DNA of 64,000 bases from Neobacillus niacini (GTDB lineage Bacteria > Bacillota > Bacilli > Bacillales > Cytobacillaceae), in the NCBI RefSeq assembly GCF_030817595.1, contig NZ_JAUSZN010000001.1, positions 3,793,001 through 3,857,000 of the forward strand. The letters run 5' to 3'. Shown in pieces: positions 9,392-18,222 of the stretch. Position numbers and translations under genes: made by a program. The notes below the pieces were generated by a model that had not been told where the DNA came from, ran no database searches, and saw only the letters and a program-made list of their open reading frames with translations. Each line of letters begins with the position of its first letter. Within the stretch, counting starts at the first letter, position 1.

Positions 9392-9463
9392 GAATTAACC
9401 GAGCTCCCATCAGTATGTCCCTATTAACTATGGAGACACGAACATTGATTCAATATAGTATGA

Positions 9464-9495
9464 AGGCAGGCGTGCAAAAGACGCCTGCCTTTTTC
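9464..9495 (+). terminator. Rho-independent terminator after the PL6 gene
   Basis: AGGCAGGCGT pairs with ACGCCTGCCT across a 7-nt loop, followed by TTTTTCT. It lies about 70 bp after the lyase stop codon. Confidence 0.85.
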
Positions 9496-9522
9496 TATTC
9501 TTTCGAATACCTAAACCTTTTG

Positions 9523-9645
9523 TTAATGATTGACTAGATACTGTTTAAGTATCCCTTCACAATCCTTTCTTTTAGCGATAAATAAACGACCTTCATTTTG
9601 AAGAGTCACACCAGTTCGTTTGAACAATTCTGTATGTAAAATAAT
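9523..9645 (-). pseudogene. Possible coding remnant of about 40 codons
   Basis: The minus strand is open for 40 codons with protein-like composition (LHTELFKRTGVTLQNEGRLF, then IAKRKDCEGILKQYLVNH and a stop). There is no start codon or ribosome binding site and an in-frame stop precedes it. I do not recognise the family; it may be the tail of a gene disrupted when the PL6/IS3 island formed. Confidence 0.25.
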
Positions 9646-9754
9646 TTAGCCCCTCCACATTACTTTTTATTAAACTAGCCTGCACATTACTTTAAGAACA
9701 AAACCTCATAATCTTGTACTCAAAGTACACTTTGGAACTTATGTTATTTGTACT

Positions 9755-9785
9755 AAAAAGGACCGCCAAATGACGGTCACCTTTC
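9755..9785 (-). terminator. Terminator of the sigma/anti-sigma operon
   Basis: GACCG and CGGTC form the core of a hairpin extended by AAAGG/CCTTT. On the minus strand it is followed by CTTTTTAG, immediately after the stop at 9792. Confidence 0.6.
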
Positions 9786-9791
9786 GTTGAC

Positions 9792-11126
9792 TTACTCATA
9801 AACCATTTTTAAAGTTTCTACGTTATATCCCTCAACAAGGGCATGGAAATTAAGCAGTGACTTAGCAGCGGAGGCTTTTGCAAAATACAGTATACCTTTT
9901 TCTTCGTCTATATAGTTGACAAGGTATCCTCTTTTGACATGAATATACCACTTATTATTCAAATGAAGTATCGCTGTTTCATTCGGATTCTTCTTTACTT
10001 CTTCCCATTGTGCCTTTAATTCTTCAGGGATTTGCTCATCGATATTACCAGTTGTTATACTAGGTTTCTCAGATAGGTCATCTATTCTATAACCATCTAA
10101 ATTGGGTTTGAATTGTTCACTATCAATTGGAACATTAATTTCAAGTTTTGACGGATATAAGTAATCCACAACGTCACCAGCAGAATTATATGTTTCATAC
10201 TTAACCAATATCCCCGTATCCTTATCTACCCAAAAGCGGAATGTTTGGAAATCCCTATGGTTTTTAGTCCCTTTGATTACAAGCGTGTTATGACCCAGTA
10301 ATTCCTCATTTTGCTTTTCTATTTCCCATTTACTTAAATCTCGTGTATAGTTTGAGGCTATCTCATAAGGAAATAATGTTTCATTTGCCGAACCAATTGG
10401 AGGTCTCTCACGATATTTTGTAACGTTAATCCCTTCACTATCTTTTGAAAATGCCTCTTCTATCTTTAATGTGCCTGAACCACTTCCTTCTGAATAACTC
10501 ATTTGACTGTAAGTGTGTGTCTGTTCCATTAAATTCCATAACGTTCCATCTTTATAGTATTCATAAAATGTCTCGTTTTTACCATTTTCCATATACGTTC
10601 TTTTTCCGTATCCACCTGGTTGATTTTTCAAACTAATCGCATATTCAATTACTGTATAACCTGGGTCACCCCCAGAAAAGGACTTGAATTCTCCTATAGC
10701 CGTTTCAAAATAATCTACCGTGTTTATCATTTTTGTGAGGATTTCTTCTTTAGTCATTTCATCATAGTTTTCTTCTTGCTTGGATGGAATATATGCCGTT
10801 TTCTCATTGGAAGGCTCTAGAGATTCTTGCATATTCTCCTTTCGTTCATTAGCTTGTTTCACTTCAGGACCATTAAATAAATTTAGCTGCGTCCCTACAA
10901 AATAGGTGATCCCTAAAAACATTAAAGAAACCACTGAAGCGCTAAGAACAGTATTAAACTTATTTTTAAGCGGAAAAACCTGCCTTTGAAACTTGGATTT
11001 TTTAATTGAGTTCAAGACTTTTTGATACTGCTTATCATCAAAATACACGTCTTTCAAAATGGTTTCATCCATTTTTTCTTTTAAATTTTCCAGACTATTT
11101 TCCACTAATTGCCCACGCTCCTTCAT
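9792..11126 (-). CDS. Membrane-anchored anti-sigma factor with LolA/RseB-like extracellular domain
   Basis: The start at 11126 gives 444 residues; an upstream ATG at 11213 would extend it but lies deep inside the sigma gene. The cytoplasmic N-terminus carries LENLKEKMDETILKDVYFDD, a motif I recognise from Bacillus anti-sigma proteins and see again in the PadR-like protein at 18223. One membrane segment follows at about residues 57-78 (SASVVSLMFLGITYFVG). The large outer part resembles RseB/LolA-type sensors (TFRFWVDKDTGILVKYETY). It overlaps the sigma gene by 32 bp, indicating coupled translation. It probably holds the sigma factor inactive until an envelope signal. The start choice is uncertain; ATG at 11072 is another option. 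Confidence 0.75.
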   Translation of the reverse strand: MKERGQLVENSLENLKEKMDETILKDVYFDDKQYQKVLNSIKKSKFQRQVFPLKNKFNTVLSASVVSLMFLGITYFVGTQLNLFNGPEVKQANERKENMQESLEPSNEKTAYIPSKQEENYDEMTKEEILTKMINTVDYFETAIGEFKSFSGGDPGYTVIEYAISLKNQPGGYGKRTYMENGKNETFYEYYKDGTLWNLMEQTHTYSQMSYSEGSGSGTLKIEEAFSKDSEGINVTKYRERPPIGSANETLFPYEIASNYTRDLSKWEIEKQNEELLGHNTLVIKGTKNHRDFQTFRFWVDKDTGILVKYETYNSAGDVVDYLYPSKLEINVPIDSEQFKPNLDGYRIDDLSEKPSITTGNIDEQIPEELKAQWEEVKKNPNETAILHLNNKWYIHVKRGYLVNYIDEEKGILYFAKASAAKSLLNFHALVEGYNVETLKMVYE

Positions 11127-11649
11127 AACCTGCTTTAAGTTTTTGGCGTCCCCGATGTAATCTAGTTCTAACCGTATTTGAATTGAGCTTAAGCATGTCC
11201 GATATTTCCTCAATAGAAAACTCCTGATAATAAAACAAGATAATGACCTCTCTTAATTTCACCGGCAGCTCTATTACTTGTTTTGAAATCAATTGATTTT
11301 CCTCCACACTCGAAAATGAATGCTGTAGAGAAGAAGATAAGGTCGGTTTAGGCTTAAAAATATCCGTAAAATACAAATTTTTAAAAGTCCAACTTTTTAT
11401 GACATCTTTACTTTGGTTCACAGTAATTCTTATCAGCCATGTTTTATAAGATGATTCGTTTCGAAAGGAATCCATTTTCTCGTAACACTTTATAAAAACC
11501 TCTTGTGCTACATCTTCTGCCATCTGTTTGTGTTTCAAGTAAGTATAAGCAATTCTAATAACATCATTACCGTAAGCGTTCATTAACCATTTCAGCTTCT
11601 CTTCACGATTCAAATGTTTTATGGGTTCTGAGTTTGGGTTGTCAGCCAT
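11095..11649 (-). CDS. ECF-type RNA polymerase sigma factor
   Basis: The 184-residue protein has sigma region 2 (IRIAYTYLKHKQMAEDVAQE, FIKCYEKMDSFRNESSYKTW) and region 4 (LPVKLREVIILFYYQEFSIE, then ISDMLKLNSNTVRTRLHRGR) joined by a short linker, as in ECF factors. I place the start at the ATG 11649, 11 nt behind GGAGGAG; an ATG seven codons upstream has a poor ribosome binding site. The next gene encodes its likely membrane anti-sigma. An ECF-style promoter precedes it (11686-11714), implying autoregulation. Confidence 0.9.
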   Translation of the reverse strand: MADNPNSEPIKHLNREEKLKWLMNAYGNDVIRIAYTYLKHKQMAEDVAQEVFIKCYEKMDSFRNESSYKTWLIRITVNQSKDVIKSWTFKNLYFTDIFKPKPTLSSSLQHSFSSVEENQLISKQVIELPVKLREVIILFYYQEFSIEEISDMLKLNSNTVRTRLHRGRQKLKAGYEGAWAISGK

Positions 11650-11685
11650 GCGTTCAGTTTCTCCTCCCATGCCTTGTATTTGTAA

Positions 11686-11714
11686 TTAGACGATTCGCAT
11701 TTTTTAAATGTTCC
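11686..11714 (-). promoter_or_regulatory. ECF-type autoregulatory promoter
   Basis: On the minus strand GGAAC is followed after 17 bp by CGTCTAA, 40 bp before the sigma start codon. GGAAC/TGAAC and CGTC/CGTA are the standard -35 and -10 elements of Bacillus ECF sigma factors. The second ECF operon in this window has the same -10 and spacing. Confidence 0.75.
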
Positions 11715-11763
11715 ATTTTGGAATTTTTTATTAAAATTTTTCTGCCACCTATGTAGTATTCAA

Positions 11764-13617
11764 ATCGAGTAGAGGGAAAATAAGTTGATTATTTTCGCCC
11801 CTCTCACACCACCGTACATACGGTTCCGTATACGGCGGTTCAATTTATATTACAGTGTGTACTTTTAGATAATGTTCTGAAGCAGAGGGAAGTCCCCTCT
11901 GCTTTAGTCTTTTGTTTGAGATTGCTCTTTGGACAACTTTTGATAGTCCAATGTACCGGTAACCTTTTCGACAGAAGGTTAATCCTTTCGCTTCTTCCTC
12001 CGGAATCCCTAATTGAATAAGCGATTTAATTTGTTTTCTAGGTACCTTCCATTGCTTCCAAATGATGACTCTAATTCTGGAGCGAAGCTTCTGATCTATC
12101 TCACTCATTGCTTTTTTCATATTTGAGATTCTAAAGTAATTAACCCACCCAAGTATGACTTGTTTCAGTTTTAAAATTCGGAAGTCTGGCGGAACACTCC
12201 AGTTTCGCTTTGTTAATTTTCGAAGCTTCCTTTGAAACTTCTGTATTGACATAAGATGGGGTTTTACTTGATACCTCTTGTTTTTAGTATCGTAATAAAA
12301 CCCGAATCCTAAGAATTTTAAATCTTTTGGGCGAGTGATTTTGCTCTTCTCCACATTAACTATTAATCCTAGTTTTCCTTCTATAAATCTCACGATTGAT
12401 TTCATCACTCTGTTTGCTGCTGCCTCACTCTTCACAAAGATGAGAGCGTCATCAGCGTATCTCACGAACCTTAGCCCTCTTTTCTCTAGTTCCTTATCGA
12501 GTTCATTTAACATAATATTACTCAATAATGGGCTAAGGTTCCCTCCTTGCGGAGTCCCGACTGGTGTTTCTTCATATTTCCCTTTCACCATGACTCCACT
12601 TACTAAGTATTTTCTGATTAGCGAGATGACATCACCATCATCTATTGTGTTAGCGATAATCCGCATGAGTTTATCGTGATGGACTGTATCGAAGAATCTT
12701 TCGAGGTCAATGTCTACCACCCAATCGTGTCCATCATTCAGAAATTCCAAGCTTTTTATAATAGCCATCTCACAGCTTCTTTTTGGTCTAAAGCCGTAAC
12801 TGAATTCACTGAATTGCTTTTCAAATATCGGACTGAGAGCTTGATGAATAGCTTGTTGAACTACTCTATCCACTACTGTTGGTATTCCCAACTTGCGCAT
12901 CTTGCCATTTTCTTTTGGGATTTCCACTCTTAAGGCAGCCTGTGGTTGGTATTTTCTTGTTCTGATGCGCTGACGTAACTCATCCTTGTTCTCTCTCAGA
13001 TATTGCTTTAGTTCTTCGACTGTTACTCCATCGACGCCACTTGCACCTTTATTTTTATAGACCCGCAGGTAAGCTTCATTCATATTTTGATTACTTAGAA
13101 TCTGTTCTAAAAGGTTCACACTCGTTTCTCCTTTCCTCTCACGTAGTAAGTGATAGCTCCATTTTGGTTATCCTTTGAGATACGCTCATACTTTCTCCAT
13201 TAACACATTCGGAGTACGTCACTTACGCATTCGTGGTGTTGAAACACTATAAATTGTTCAGCCCTTCATGAATAATTTCACTACTATGGCTTCTGCTGAC
13301 TTCTTGCGACTAACCTTTTTCGACTGTACTTCCGTACATCCGCAAGACCTCCCAGGGTAAGACAACTATCTTTCCTCTTTTACTCGCCTGATTTACTCTA
13401 CAAAGTTACGCACATCTTTTGGACTTTGACTTGCTATGGAGCCTCATCCATTTATAAAGCCTTAGTATCAGATTTCTGTACGTCGAGCCAAGATTTTATT
13501 CCACGCTTCCTCCAGCCCTTATCTCACGATAAGTACCTTGCGCTTCCTTAGTGGTTGGTCGATGTTTACCCCCACAGTGGACTTTCACCACCTAGATAGT
13601 TGCCATGCCTGGCACAC
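11764..13617 (-). mobile_element. Complete group IIC intron
   Basis: The intron is about 1.85 kb. Its 5' end is at 13617 and begins GTGTGCC, followed by GGTGGTGAAAGTCC, standard group II 5' sequence. Domain V lies near 11800-11835 (two halves ACCGCCGTA and TACGGTGGT closing CGTA/TACG) and domain VI near 11766-11800; the 3' end is placed at about 11764 (CTACTCGAT). The reverse transcriptase is encoded in domain IV. It sits directly behind a rho-independent terminator hairpin in the same orientation, the insertion preference of class C introns. Ends are from motif reading; the 3' end may be off by a few bases. Confidence 0.88.
11845..13119 (-). CDS. ltrA: Group II intron reverse transcriptase/maturase
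   Basis: The 424-residue protein contains RT motifs in order: GASGVDGVTVEEL (25-37), RPKRS (111-115), VDIDLERFFDTVHHDKL (135-151), TPQGGNLSPLLSNI (189-202) and the catalytic RYADDALIF around 220-228. The maturase/thumb region follows. The C-terminus ends soon after domain X with no HNH endonuclease, as expected for class C introns, which use terminator or replication-fork DNA structure. It should splice the host intron and reverse-transcribe it at new sites. No truncation or stop is seen, so it appears intact. Confidence 0.95.
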   Translation of the reverse strand: MNLLEQILSNQNMNEAYLRVYKNKGASGVDGVTVEELKQYLRENKDELRQRIRTRKYQPQAALRVEIPKENGKMRKLGIPTVVDRVVQQAIHQALSPIFEKQFSEFSYGFRPKRSCEMAIIKSLEFLNDGHDWVVDIDLERFFDTVHHDKLMRIIANTIDDGDVISLIRKYLVSGVMVKGKYEETPVGTPQGGNLSPLLSNIMLNELDKELEKRGLRFVRYADDALIFVKSEAAANRVMKSIVRFIEGKLGLIVNVEKSKITRPKDLKFLGFGFYYDTKNKRYQVKPHLMSIQKFQRKLRKLTKRNWSVPPDFRILKLKQVILGWVNYFRISNMKKAMSEIDQKLRSRIRVIIWKQWKVPRKQIKSLIQLGIPEEEAKGLTFCRKGYRYIGLSKVVQRAISNKRLKQRGLPSASEHYLKVHTVI

Positions 13618-13620
13618 ATT

Positions 13621-13648
13621 AAAAAAGCCACCATAAAATGGCAGCTGA
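13621..13648 (-). terminator. Terminator hairpin used as the intron target
   Basis: On the minus strand AGCTGCCA-TTTTA-TGGTGGCT forms an 8-bp stem (two wobble pairs) followed by TTTTTTAAT, after which the intron begins. It probably terminated transcription from the MFS gene upstream. Confidence 0.8.
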
Positions 13649-13852
13649 TTACTTTAGCTCAATTCAATTTTACCTTTTTAAGAACTTGTTTTGAATAATT
13701 TCTTAATAATACAAATAGGTAAGGCTTTGAAGTTATCGCCACTCAATTTAAAGTGTAATAATTAATCTTTCTTATCACATTCCACTTACTAGTAGATAGG
13801 ATGTAAAGTGATCTGTTTTGGAAGTTTTACTATTATTCCTAAACAATCTGCC

Positions 13853-15142
13853 CTAGTTTCTAACTCCACGAGACCATATCACCACTGGAATAAGCAATAA
13901 AGATAAAATCCCTCCAGCTATTGATAATATTAGGTAGCTTGAACTTGCCACGATTATTCCAGACATGGCTCCACCAGCAGCTCCTGACAAAGCAACTAAC
14001 ACATCCACTGAACCTTGAGTTTTCGCTCGTGTGGAAGTTTTAGTTGAATCAACAATAAGTGCTGTCCCACTTATCAAACCAATATTCCATCCTAATCCAA
14101 GTAAAGAAAGAGCAATTACCATAAGAACCATAGAACCTCCTGGTGCAAATGCTGCTATTAAACCTGCCAGAAGTAACGTAATTCCAGAAGCAATAGCCAT
14201 TACAGTACGCCCCAACTTATCAATAAGGGCACCTGTAACAAGTGAAGGAAGATACATGGCACCTATATGAAACCCAATAACAAGACCTACTGCACCCAAG
14301 TCATGTCCATGATGCATCATATGAACTGGTGTCATTGTCATAATAGCTACCATTACCATTTGAGTAAGGACCATTATCGTTGCTCCAACGATGATTCCTC
14401 TTTTGTTTTCTGTATGTTCAGTTGTTGCCAATTTATTACTAGACTCTTGGTTGATTGCTTGAATTGTTCTTGCTATAACTAATGGATCTGGGCGAAGCAT
14501 GATGAAAAGGACAGTACCTGCTAAGATATAGGCTGCTGCTCCTAAAATGAAAGGACCAGCAAGCGATGGAACACCAATCGAAAGAGCGAAATCACCCATT
14601 ACATTTACTAAATTTGGTCCTGCAACTGCACCAAATGTCGTAAAAACCATTGCAATACTAATAGCAGTTGCCCGCTGTTTTTTATTTGCTAAATCCGTAC
14701 CTGCATACCGTGCTTGTAAATTTGTTGCTGAGCCTGCACCATAAACAAGCAAGGCAGTAAATAAAAGGAAAACACTATTTATTATAGCTGCAAGTATGAC
14801 ACCTATTGCTCCAAGTCCACCGAGCATAAAACCAGCTGTCAGACCTATACGCCGTCCAAACGCCTGCGAAAGTCTCCCGACCAATAAAGCAGCACCAGCC
14901 GACCCAAAAGTAAGTAAAGCCGAAGGAAGTCCAGCATAAGCCTCTGTACCGAGCATTTGCTGTGCAAGAAGTGCACCCACAGTCACTCCCGCAGCTAACC
15001 CTGCACCACCCAAAACTTGTGAAATACTTACAATGAATAAAGTTCGTTTGTATAACGATTTTTGTTTTTCTGAGGAATTAATGTAGCTTTGTACCCGAGC
15101 TGATTGAGCGTCTAACACTTTTACACTATCTTTCTGTAACAT
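13853..15142 (-). CDS. MFS transporter (drug-efflux-like)
   Basis: The 429-residue protein has about 12 hydrophobic segments and the major facilitator motif A variant GRLSQAFGRRIGL between segments 2 and 3, with GALIDKLGRTVMA in the second half. A cytoplasmic loop around 225-250 separates the two bundles. Family resemblance is to proton-driven efflux permeases; substrate unknown. AGAGGTAGG precedes the ATG at 15142. It is monocistronic, and the terminator that the group II intron targets lies 200 bp downstream. Confidence 0.88.
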   Translation of the reverse strand: MLQKDSVKVLDAQSARVQSYINSSEKQKSLYKRTLFIVSISQVLGGAGLAAGVTVGALLAQQMLGTEAYAGLPSALLTFGSAGAALLVGRLSQAFGRRIGLTAGFMLGGLGAIGVILAAIINSVFLLFTALLVYGAGSATNLQARYAGTDLANKKQRATAISIAMVFTTFGAVAGPNLVNVMGDFALSIGVPSLAGPFILGAAAYILAGTVLFIMLRPDPLVIARTIQAINQESSNKLATTEHTENKRGIIVGATIMVLTQMVMVAIMTMTPVHMMHHGHDLGAVGLVIGFHIGAMYLPSLVTGALIDKLGRTVMAIASGITLLLAGLIAAFAPGGSMVLMVIALSLLGLGWNIGLISGTALIVDSTKTSTRAKTQGSVDVLVALSGAAGGAMSGIIVASSSYLILSIAGGILSLLLIPVVIWSRGVRN

Positions 15143-15278
15143 TATCTAACCTACCTCTATTATAATTCTCTTTTTATTTTATGCCTATTAGTGAAGTACG
15201 AGGCAGCCATTTTAGTAAGATTACGTCCTTAAATATAAGAAGCGATCCTATTATTGTACTAACCTTCCGCTAGTTTAA

Positions 15279-15326
15279 TAAGAGATTCAACAAAAAAGTG
15301 GTTACTCTTGCCTGGATTAACGCCCC
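15279..15326 (+). repeat. Degenerate hairpin of the TTCAACAAAAAG family
   Basis: AGATTCAACAAAAAAG, then TTACTC and GGATTAACGCCCC, repeats the layout of the elements at 7138 and 7638 with decayed pairing. It lies between the MFS start and the end of the acetyltransferase gene. Confidence 0.45.
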
Positions 15327-15344
15327 ATTAATATTAAATAAATT

Positions 15345-15887
15345 TCAATGTGTTAATGAATGATAAATTGAATAGTCCACTTCACCGGAGATGTTTTTCA
15401 ACCCATCTTTACACAACTCCATTGCCATTAAATTCTCCTTGGAGGGCGGTAAGTTTTTTTTGGACGCATATATACCGAACTCAGTTGATGTTCTAAATCC
15501 AAAGCGTCGATAATATCGAAAATCTCCTTCAACAATAATTCCCTTATATCCACTTTCACAAGCTAATTTAATACCTTCCTGCAACATAAACTTGCCAACA
15601 CCTTGTCGTTGCTTTTTAATTGCCACAGAGACGGGGGATAACATTAATATTTCGTTTTGATATTTATTACTTATTGGAAGTTCTGAAAGTATAAAGTGTC
15701 CTACAATCTCCCCTTCCTCCTCAGCAACTAAATCTAATTGTGGGATGTAATATTGTTTTTCCCGTATCTCTCTTACAAGAGATTTTTCAACTTCACCATC
15801 TGAATAGCTCGTATTCTTGAATATTTCATAAATAAAATCTTCGATAAAGCTATATTCTACTTGTTTAACAGCTCTAATTATTATCAT
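15345..15887 (-). CDS. GNAT family N-acetyltransferase
   Basis: The 180-residue protein has the acetyl-CoA signature region VAIKKQRQGVGKFMLQEGIK (residues about 87-106) and the downstream GFRTSTEFGIYA segment typical of YhbS-like acetyltransferases. It transfers an acetyl group from acetyl-CoA to an unknown amine. GGAGGGG lies 5 nt before the ATG at 15887, so the longer reading from 15923 is rejected. It is a stand-alone gene. Confidence 0.88.
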   Translation of the reverse strand: MIIIRAVKQVEYSFIEDFIYEIFKNTSYSDGEVEKSLVREIREKQYYIPQLDLVAEEEGEIVGHFILSELPISNKYQNEILMLSPVSVAIKKQRQGVGKFMLQEGIKLACESGYKGIIVEGDFRYYRRFGFRTSTEFGIYASKKNLPPSKENLMAMELCKDGLKNISGEVDYSIYHSLTH

Positions 15888-15971
15888 AATTGCCCCTCCA
15901 TCACCTATGAAAGTTAAGCTCATTTGTTAAATTCTTCTTTAACTATGTAGTATGATTATTGACCGTATTCA

Positions 15972-15999
15972 ATAAAAAAAGGATCGCATGTGCAATCCC
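15972..15999 (-). terminator. Terminator of the methyltransferase gene
   Basis: On the minus strand GGATTGCACATGCGATCC is a near-palindrome followed by TTTTTTT. It lies 50 bp after the stop at 16049. Confidence 0.7.
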
Positions 16000-16048
16000 A
16001 ATTCTTCAACCCTAGCCCCTTTAGCTGAAGAAGGAACTTATTTTGTAG

Positions 16049-16720
16049 TTACTCTTCGCCTAACTTTTTTCCAATAACTACTGTTGCATCCCATTCTTCA
16101 TCTCTTGCTATTTTGGTAATTAAACCAGCCTCAGCAAAAATTTCAAAGGTTTGAGCAGCCTGCATTCTACTTGTTTCTACTAATAGATGCCCTCCTGAAG
16201 CAAGCCATTGTGAAGCCTCTTCGGCTACCTTTCGCTGAAGGTCTAATCCGTCCCTGCCACCATCCAGTGCCTCTTTTGGTTCATATAAGCGTGCCTCCTG
16301 GGGAAGTAGATTTATTGCATCAGTAGGAACATAAGGTGCATTTGCAACGATTATGTTCACACGACCTCTTAATGTATGAGGTAACGCATTGTACAAGTCT
16401 CCTTGATAAACAAGACCACCAAGGTTAGTTATATTGTGGGAAGAACATTTTACTGCGATTGGATCAATGTCAACGGCGTGTAACACAATCTTATTCAAAT
16501 CGGTTGCTATTGCAGCACCGACTGCACCAGATCCACAACATAAATCAACAACAATATCACAAATGTGGGTCAACGCTTTTGCCTGTTGAACCAGAAACTC
16601 TGTACGTTTACGTGGTACAAAAACTCCCCGTTCTACCTCTATCCGCAGTCCACAAAACTTTGTAAATCCAAGTACGTATTCAAGTGGTACCCCATTGGCT
16701 CGTGTTTCTACCATTTTCAT
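16049..16720 (-). CDS. PrmC/HemK-like glutamine methyltransferase, N-terminal start missing
   Basis: The 223 residues from the first ATG hold a SAM-binding motif (DLCCGSGAVGAA, 59-70), DID near 84-86 and NAPY at 127-130 in place of the usual NPPY of release-factor glutamine N5-methyltransferases. This variant is known for a Bacillus/actinobacterial side-family. Coding sense extends 38 or more codons further upstream in frame (KSIIDRLRSEGCIFAEAETQ, the family's N-terminal helical domain) up to about 16858, but that stretch has no ATG, GTG or TTG. So either a non-standard start (ATA or ATT) is used, the start was mutated, or a truncated protein is made. Confidence 0.75.
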   Translation of the reverse strand: MKMVETRANGVPLEYVLGFTKFCGLRIEVERGVFVPRKRTEFLVQQAKALTHICDIVVDLCCGSGAVGAAIATDLNKIVLHAVDIDPIAVKCSSHNITNLGGLVYQGDLYNALPHTLRGRVNIIVANAPYVPTDAINLLPQEARLYEPKEALDGGRDGLDLQRKVAEEASQWLASGGHLLVETSRMQAAQTFEIFAEAGLITKIARDEEWDATVVIGKKLGEE

Positions 16721-16943
16721 TAAATCCTCGATACTGTCAGCCTGTGAGATAAGTAACTGGGTTTCTGCCTCAGCAAAAATACAGCCCTCGCTTCGTAGTC
16801 TGTCGATAATACTTTTTTCTATTTTATTATCTAAAGAGAAAGTAAAGTTTTGTCTTATTTATCCCACCACTTCCAATAAATAAAGGTTATTTATATCTAT
16901 ATTCTAGAACTAAAAGATATTTCCTTCTTTACTCAAGCGATAG

Positions 16944-18215
16944 TTAACATCTCCATACCATATCTTTACGGCGGTAAACACTTAACACTGATCCTATTAA
17001 TATTGCATTAAGTAACGTTGGCATTAAGCCGTAACTAATGAACGGCAGTGACATCGTAGTCATCGGAAATAACCCCAATGTCATACCAATATTACTAACT
17101 AGCTGGATACCATAAAGTGCCACCCCGCCTATAAGAAGCAATTTTCCATATGAATCCTTAATCTTTGGTTGGATAGCGATCATCCTAGCTGCAAAAAGCA
17201 GGAGAATCACAACAAGTAAAACTCCAAAAAGCCAGCCGAAGTAATAGGTAAAGCTTACGAAAACAAAATTTGTATGTGCTTCTGGTATAAACTCTCTTGT
17301 ACCTGTCACACCAAACCATCCAGCTTTTGACATGAGCTCCTGAATCCGAAGGATGATAAATCCTTCTGTATCCGCATACTTCTCTGGATTAAAAAACGCC
17401 AGCAGTCTTGCAATCTGATAAGGCTTAATAAATGGCCAAACCAATAAGGCAGTCAACAAAATGGTTCCAAGTGTACCAGTTGAAATCATCCATTTAACCT
17501 TTTTACTGAATTTGCTCCACCAAACCATCACGAATACCATCACAGAATATAGGTAGATAGTTGAAATACTCGGTAAGGCAAGAAATAGCAGGATTGGGCT
17601 GAGAAACAATAATAGAAATTGCCAAACTCTTAATTTTCCATTATTAAAAAATGAAGCCCAAGCAAGATAGAAAAACGGCAAAGCCATCAAACTCTCAATC
17701 GTAACAGGTCCAAACTTTATTAGCTTCAGCCCATTTATCATAGTATTCGAGAAAAAGGCCAAGATGAATAGAAGCAACATTCCGATTGTATAAAAAAGCC
17801 AGCCGTACTTTTTCCACTTTCGGTAATCTACCAGCATGACGCCTATTGTTGCAGCGAATCCAATCAAGGAAATGAGAAACTTAGAAATGATAAAGTAGTA
17901 AGTGTCTTTCATATAACCGAGAGAGAACATCGGCAGGAAGCTTAAACCCATGGACACGACTAAAAGAAGAATTAGCCACCAATCCACCTTAGGACGGTGC
18001 AGCTTGTTCAACTGGATTCCTAATTTAGTCGGACTTCCCATCTGCTCAACAGCTTTTTCTTCCGCCTCACCCTCTGGTAATCCTTTCTCCATCCAGATCC
18101 TTTTTGCTTCCTTTAGATGATAATTCAATTCATTTGCTACATATGCCCTGGCTTCCTTTGATCGGATTTGGTTTGTGACCTCATCTAAGAATATCTGTTT
18201 TTTATTATTTGCCAT
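16944..18215 (-). CDS. FtsW/RodA/SpoVE-like membrane protein with N-terminal HAAS domain
   Basis: The 423-residue protein begins with a cytoplasmic helical region (about 1-75, EVTNQIRSKEARAYVANELN and WMEKGLPEGEAEEKAVEQMG) typical of the HAAS signalling domain seen with PadR regulators. About ten membrane segments follow with SEDS-family features: a large outer loop (STAGWFGVTG-like region FMSKAGWFGVTG) and the C-terminal FPMTTMSLPFISYG. SEDS proteins polymerise peptidoglycan glycan strands. It is the third gene of an ECF sigma-PadR-SEDS operon, 7 bp after the PadR stop, with GAGGGGTGA before the ATG. It is probably an auxiliary glycan polymerase switched on under stress. Confidence 0.85.
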   Translation of the reverse strand: MANNKKQIFLDEVTNQIRSKEARAYVANELNYHLKEAKRIWMEKGLPEGEAEEKAVEQMGSPTKLGIQLNKLHRPKVDWWLILLLVVSMGLSFLPMFSLGYMKDTYYFIISKFLISLIGFAATIGVMLVDYRKWKKYGWLFYTIGMLLLFILAFFSNTMINGLKLIKFGPVTIESLMALPFFYLAWASFFNNGKLRVWQFLLLFLSPILLFLALPSISTIYLYSVMVFVMVWWSKFSKKVKWMISTGTLGTILLTALLVWPFIKPYQIARLLAFFNPEKYADTEGFIILRIQELMSKAGWFGVTGTREFIPEAHTNFVFVSFTYYFGWLFGVLLVVILLLFAARMIAIQPKIKDSYGKLLLIGGVALYGIQLVSNIGMTLGLFPMTTMSLPFISYGLMPTLLNAILIGSVLSVYRRKDMVWRC

Positions 18216-18222
18216 CGACCAG

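Noticed and set aside
10445..10820. Two plus-strand frames of 63-66 codons in the anti-sigma gene
   Set aside because: They overlap the conserved minus-strand gene and lack ribosome binding sites.
12335..12933. Plus-strand frames in the group II intron reverse transcriptase
   Set aside because: They are shadows of the RT gene, whose catalytic motifs are all present on the minus strand.
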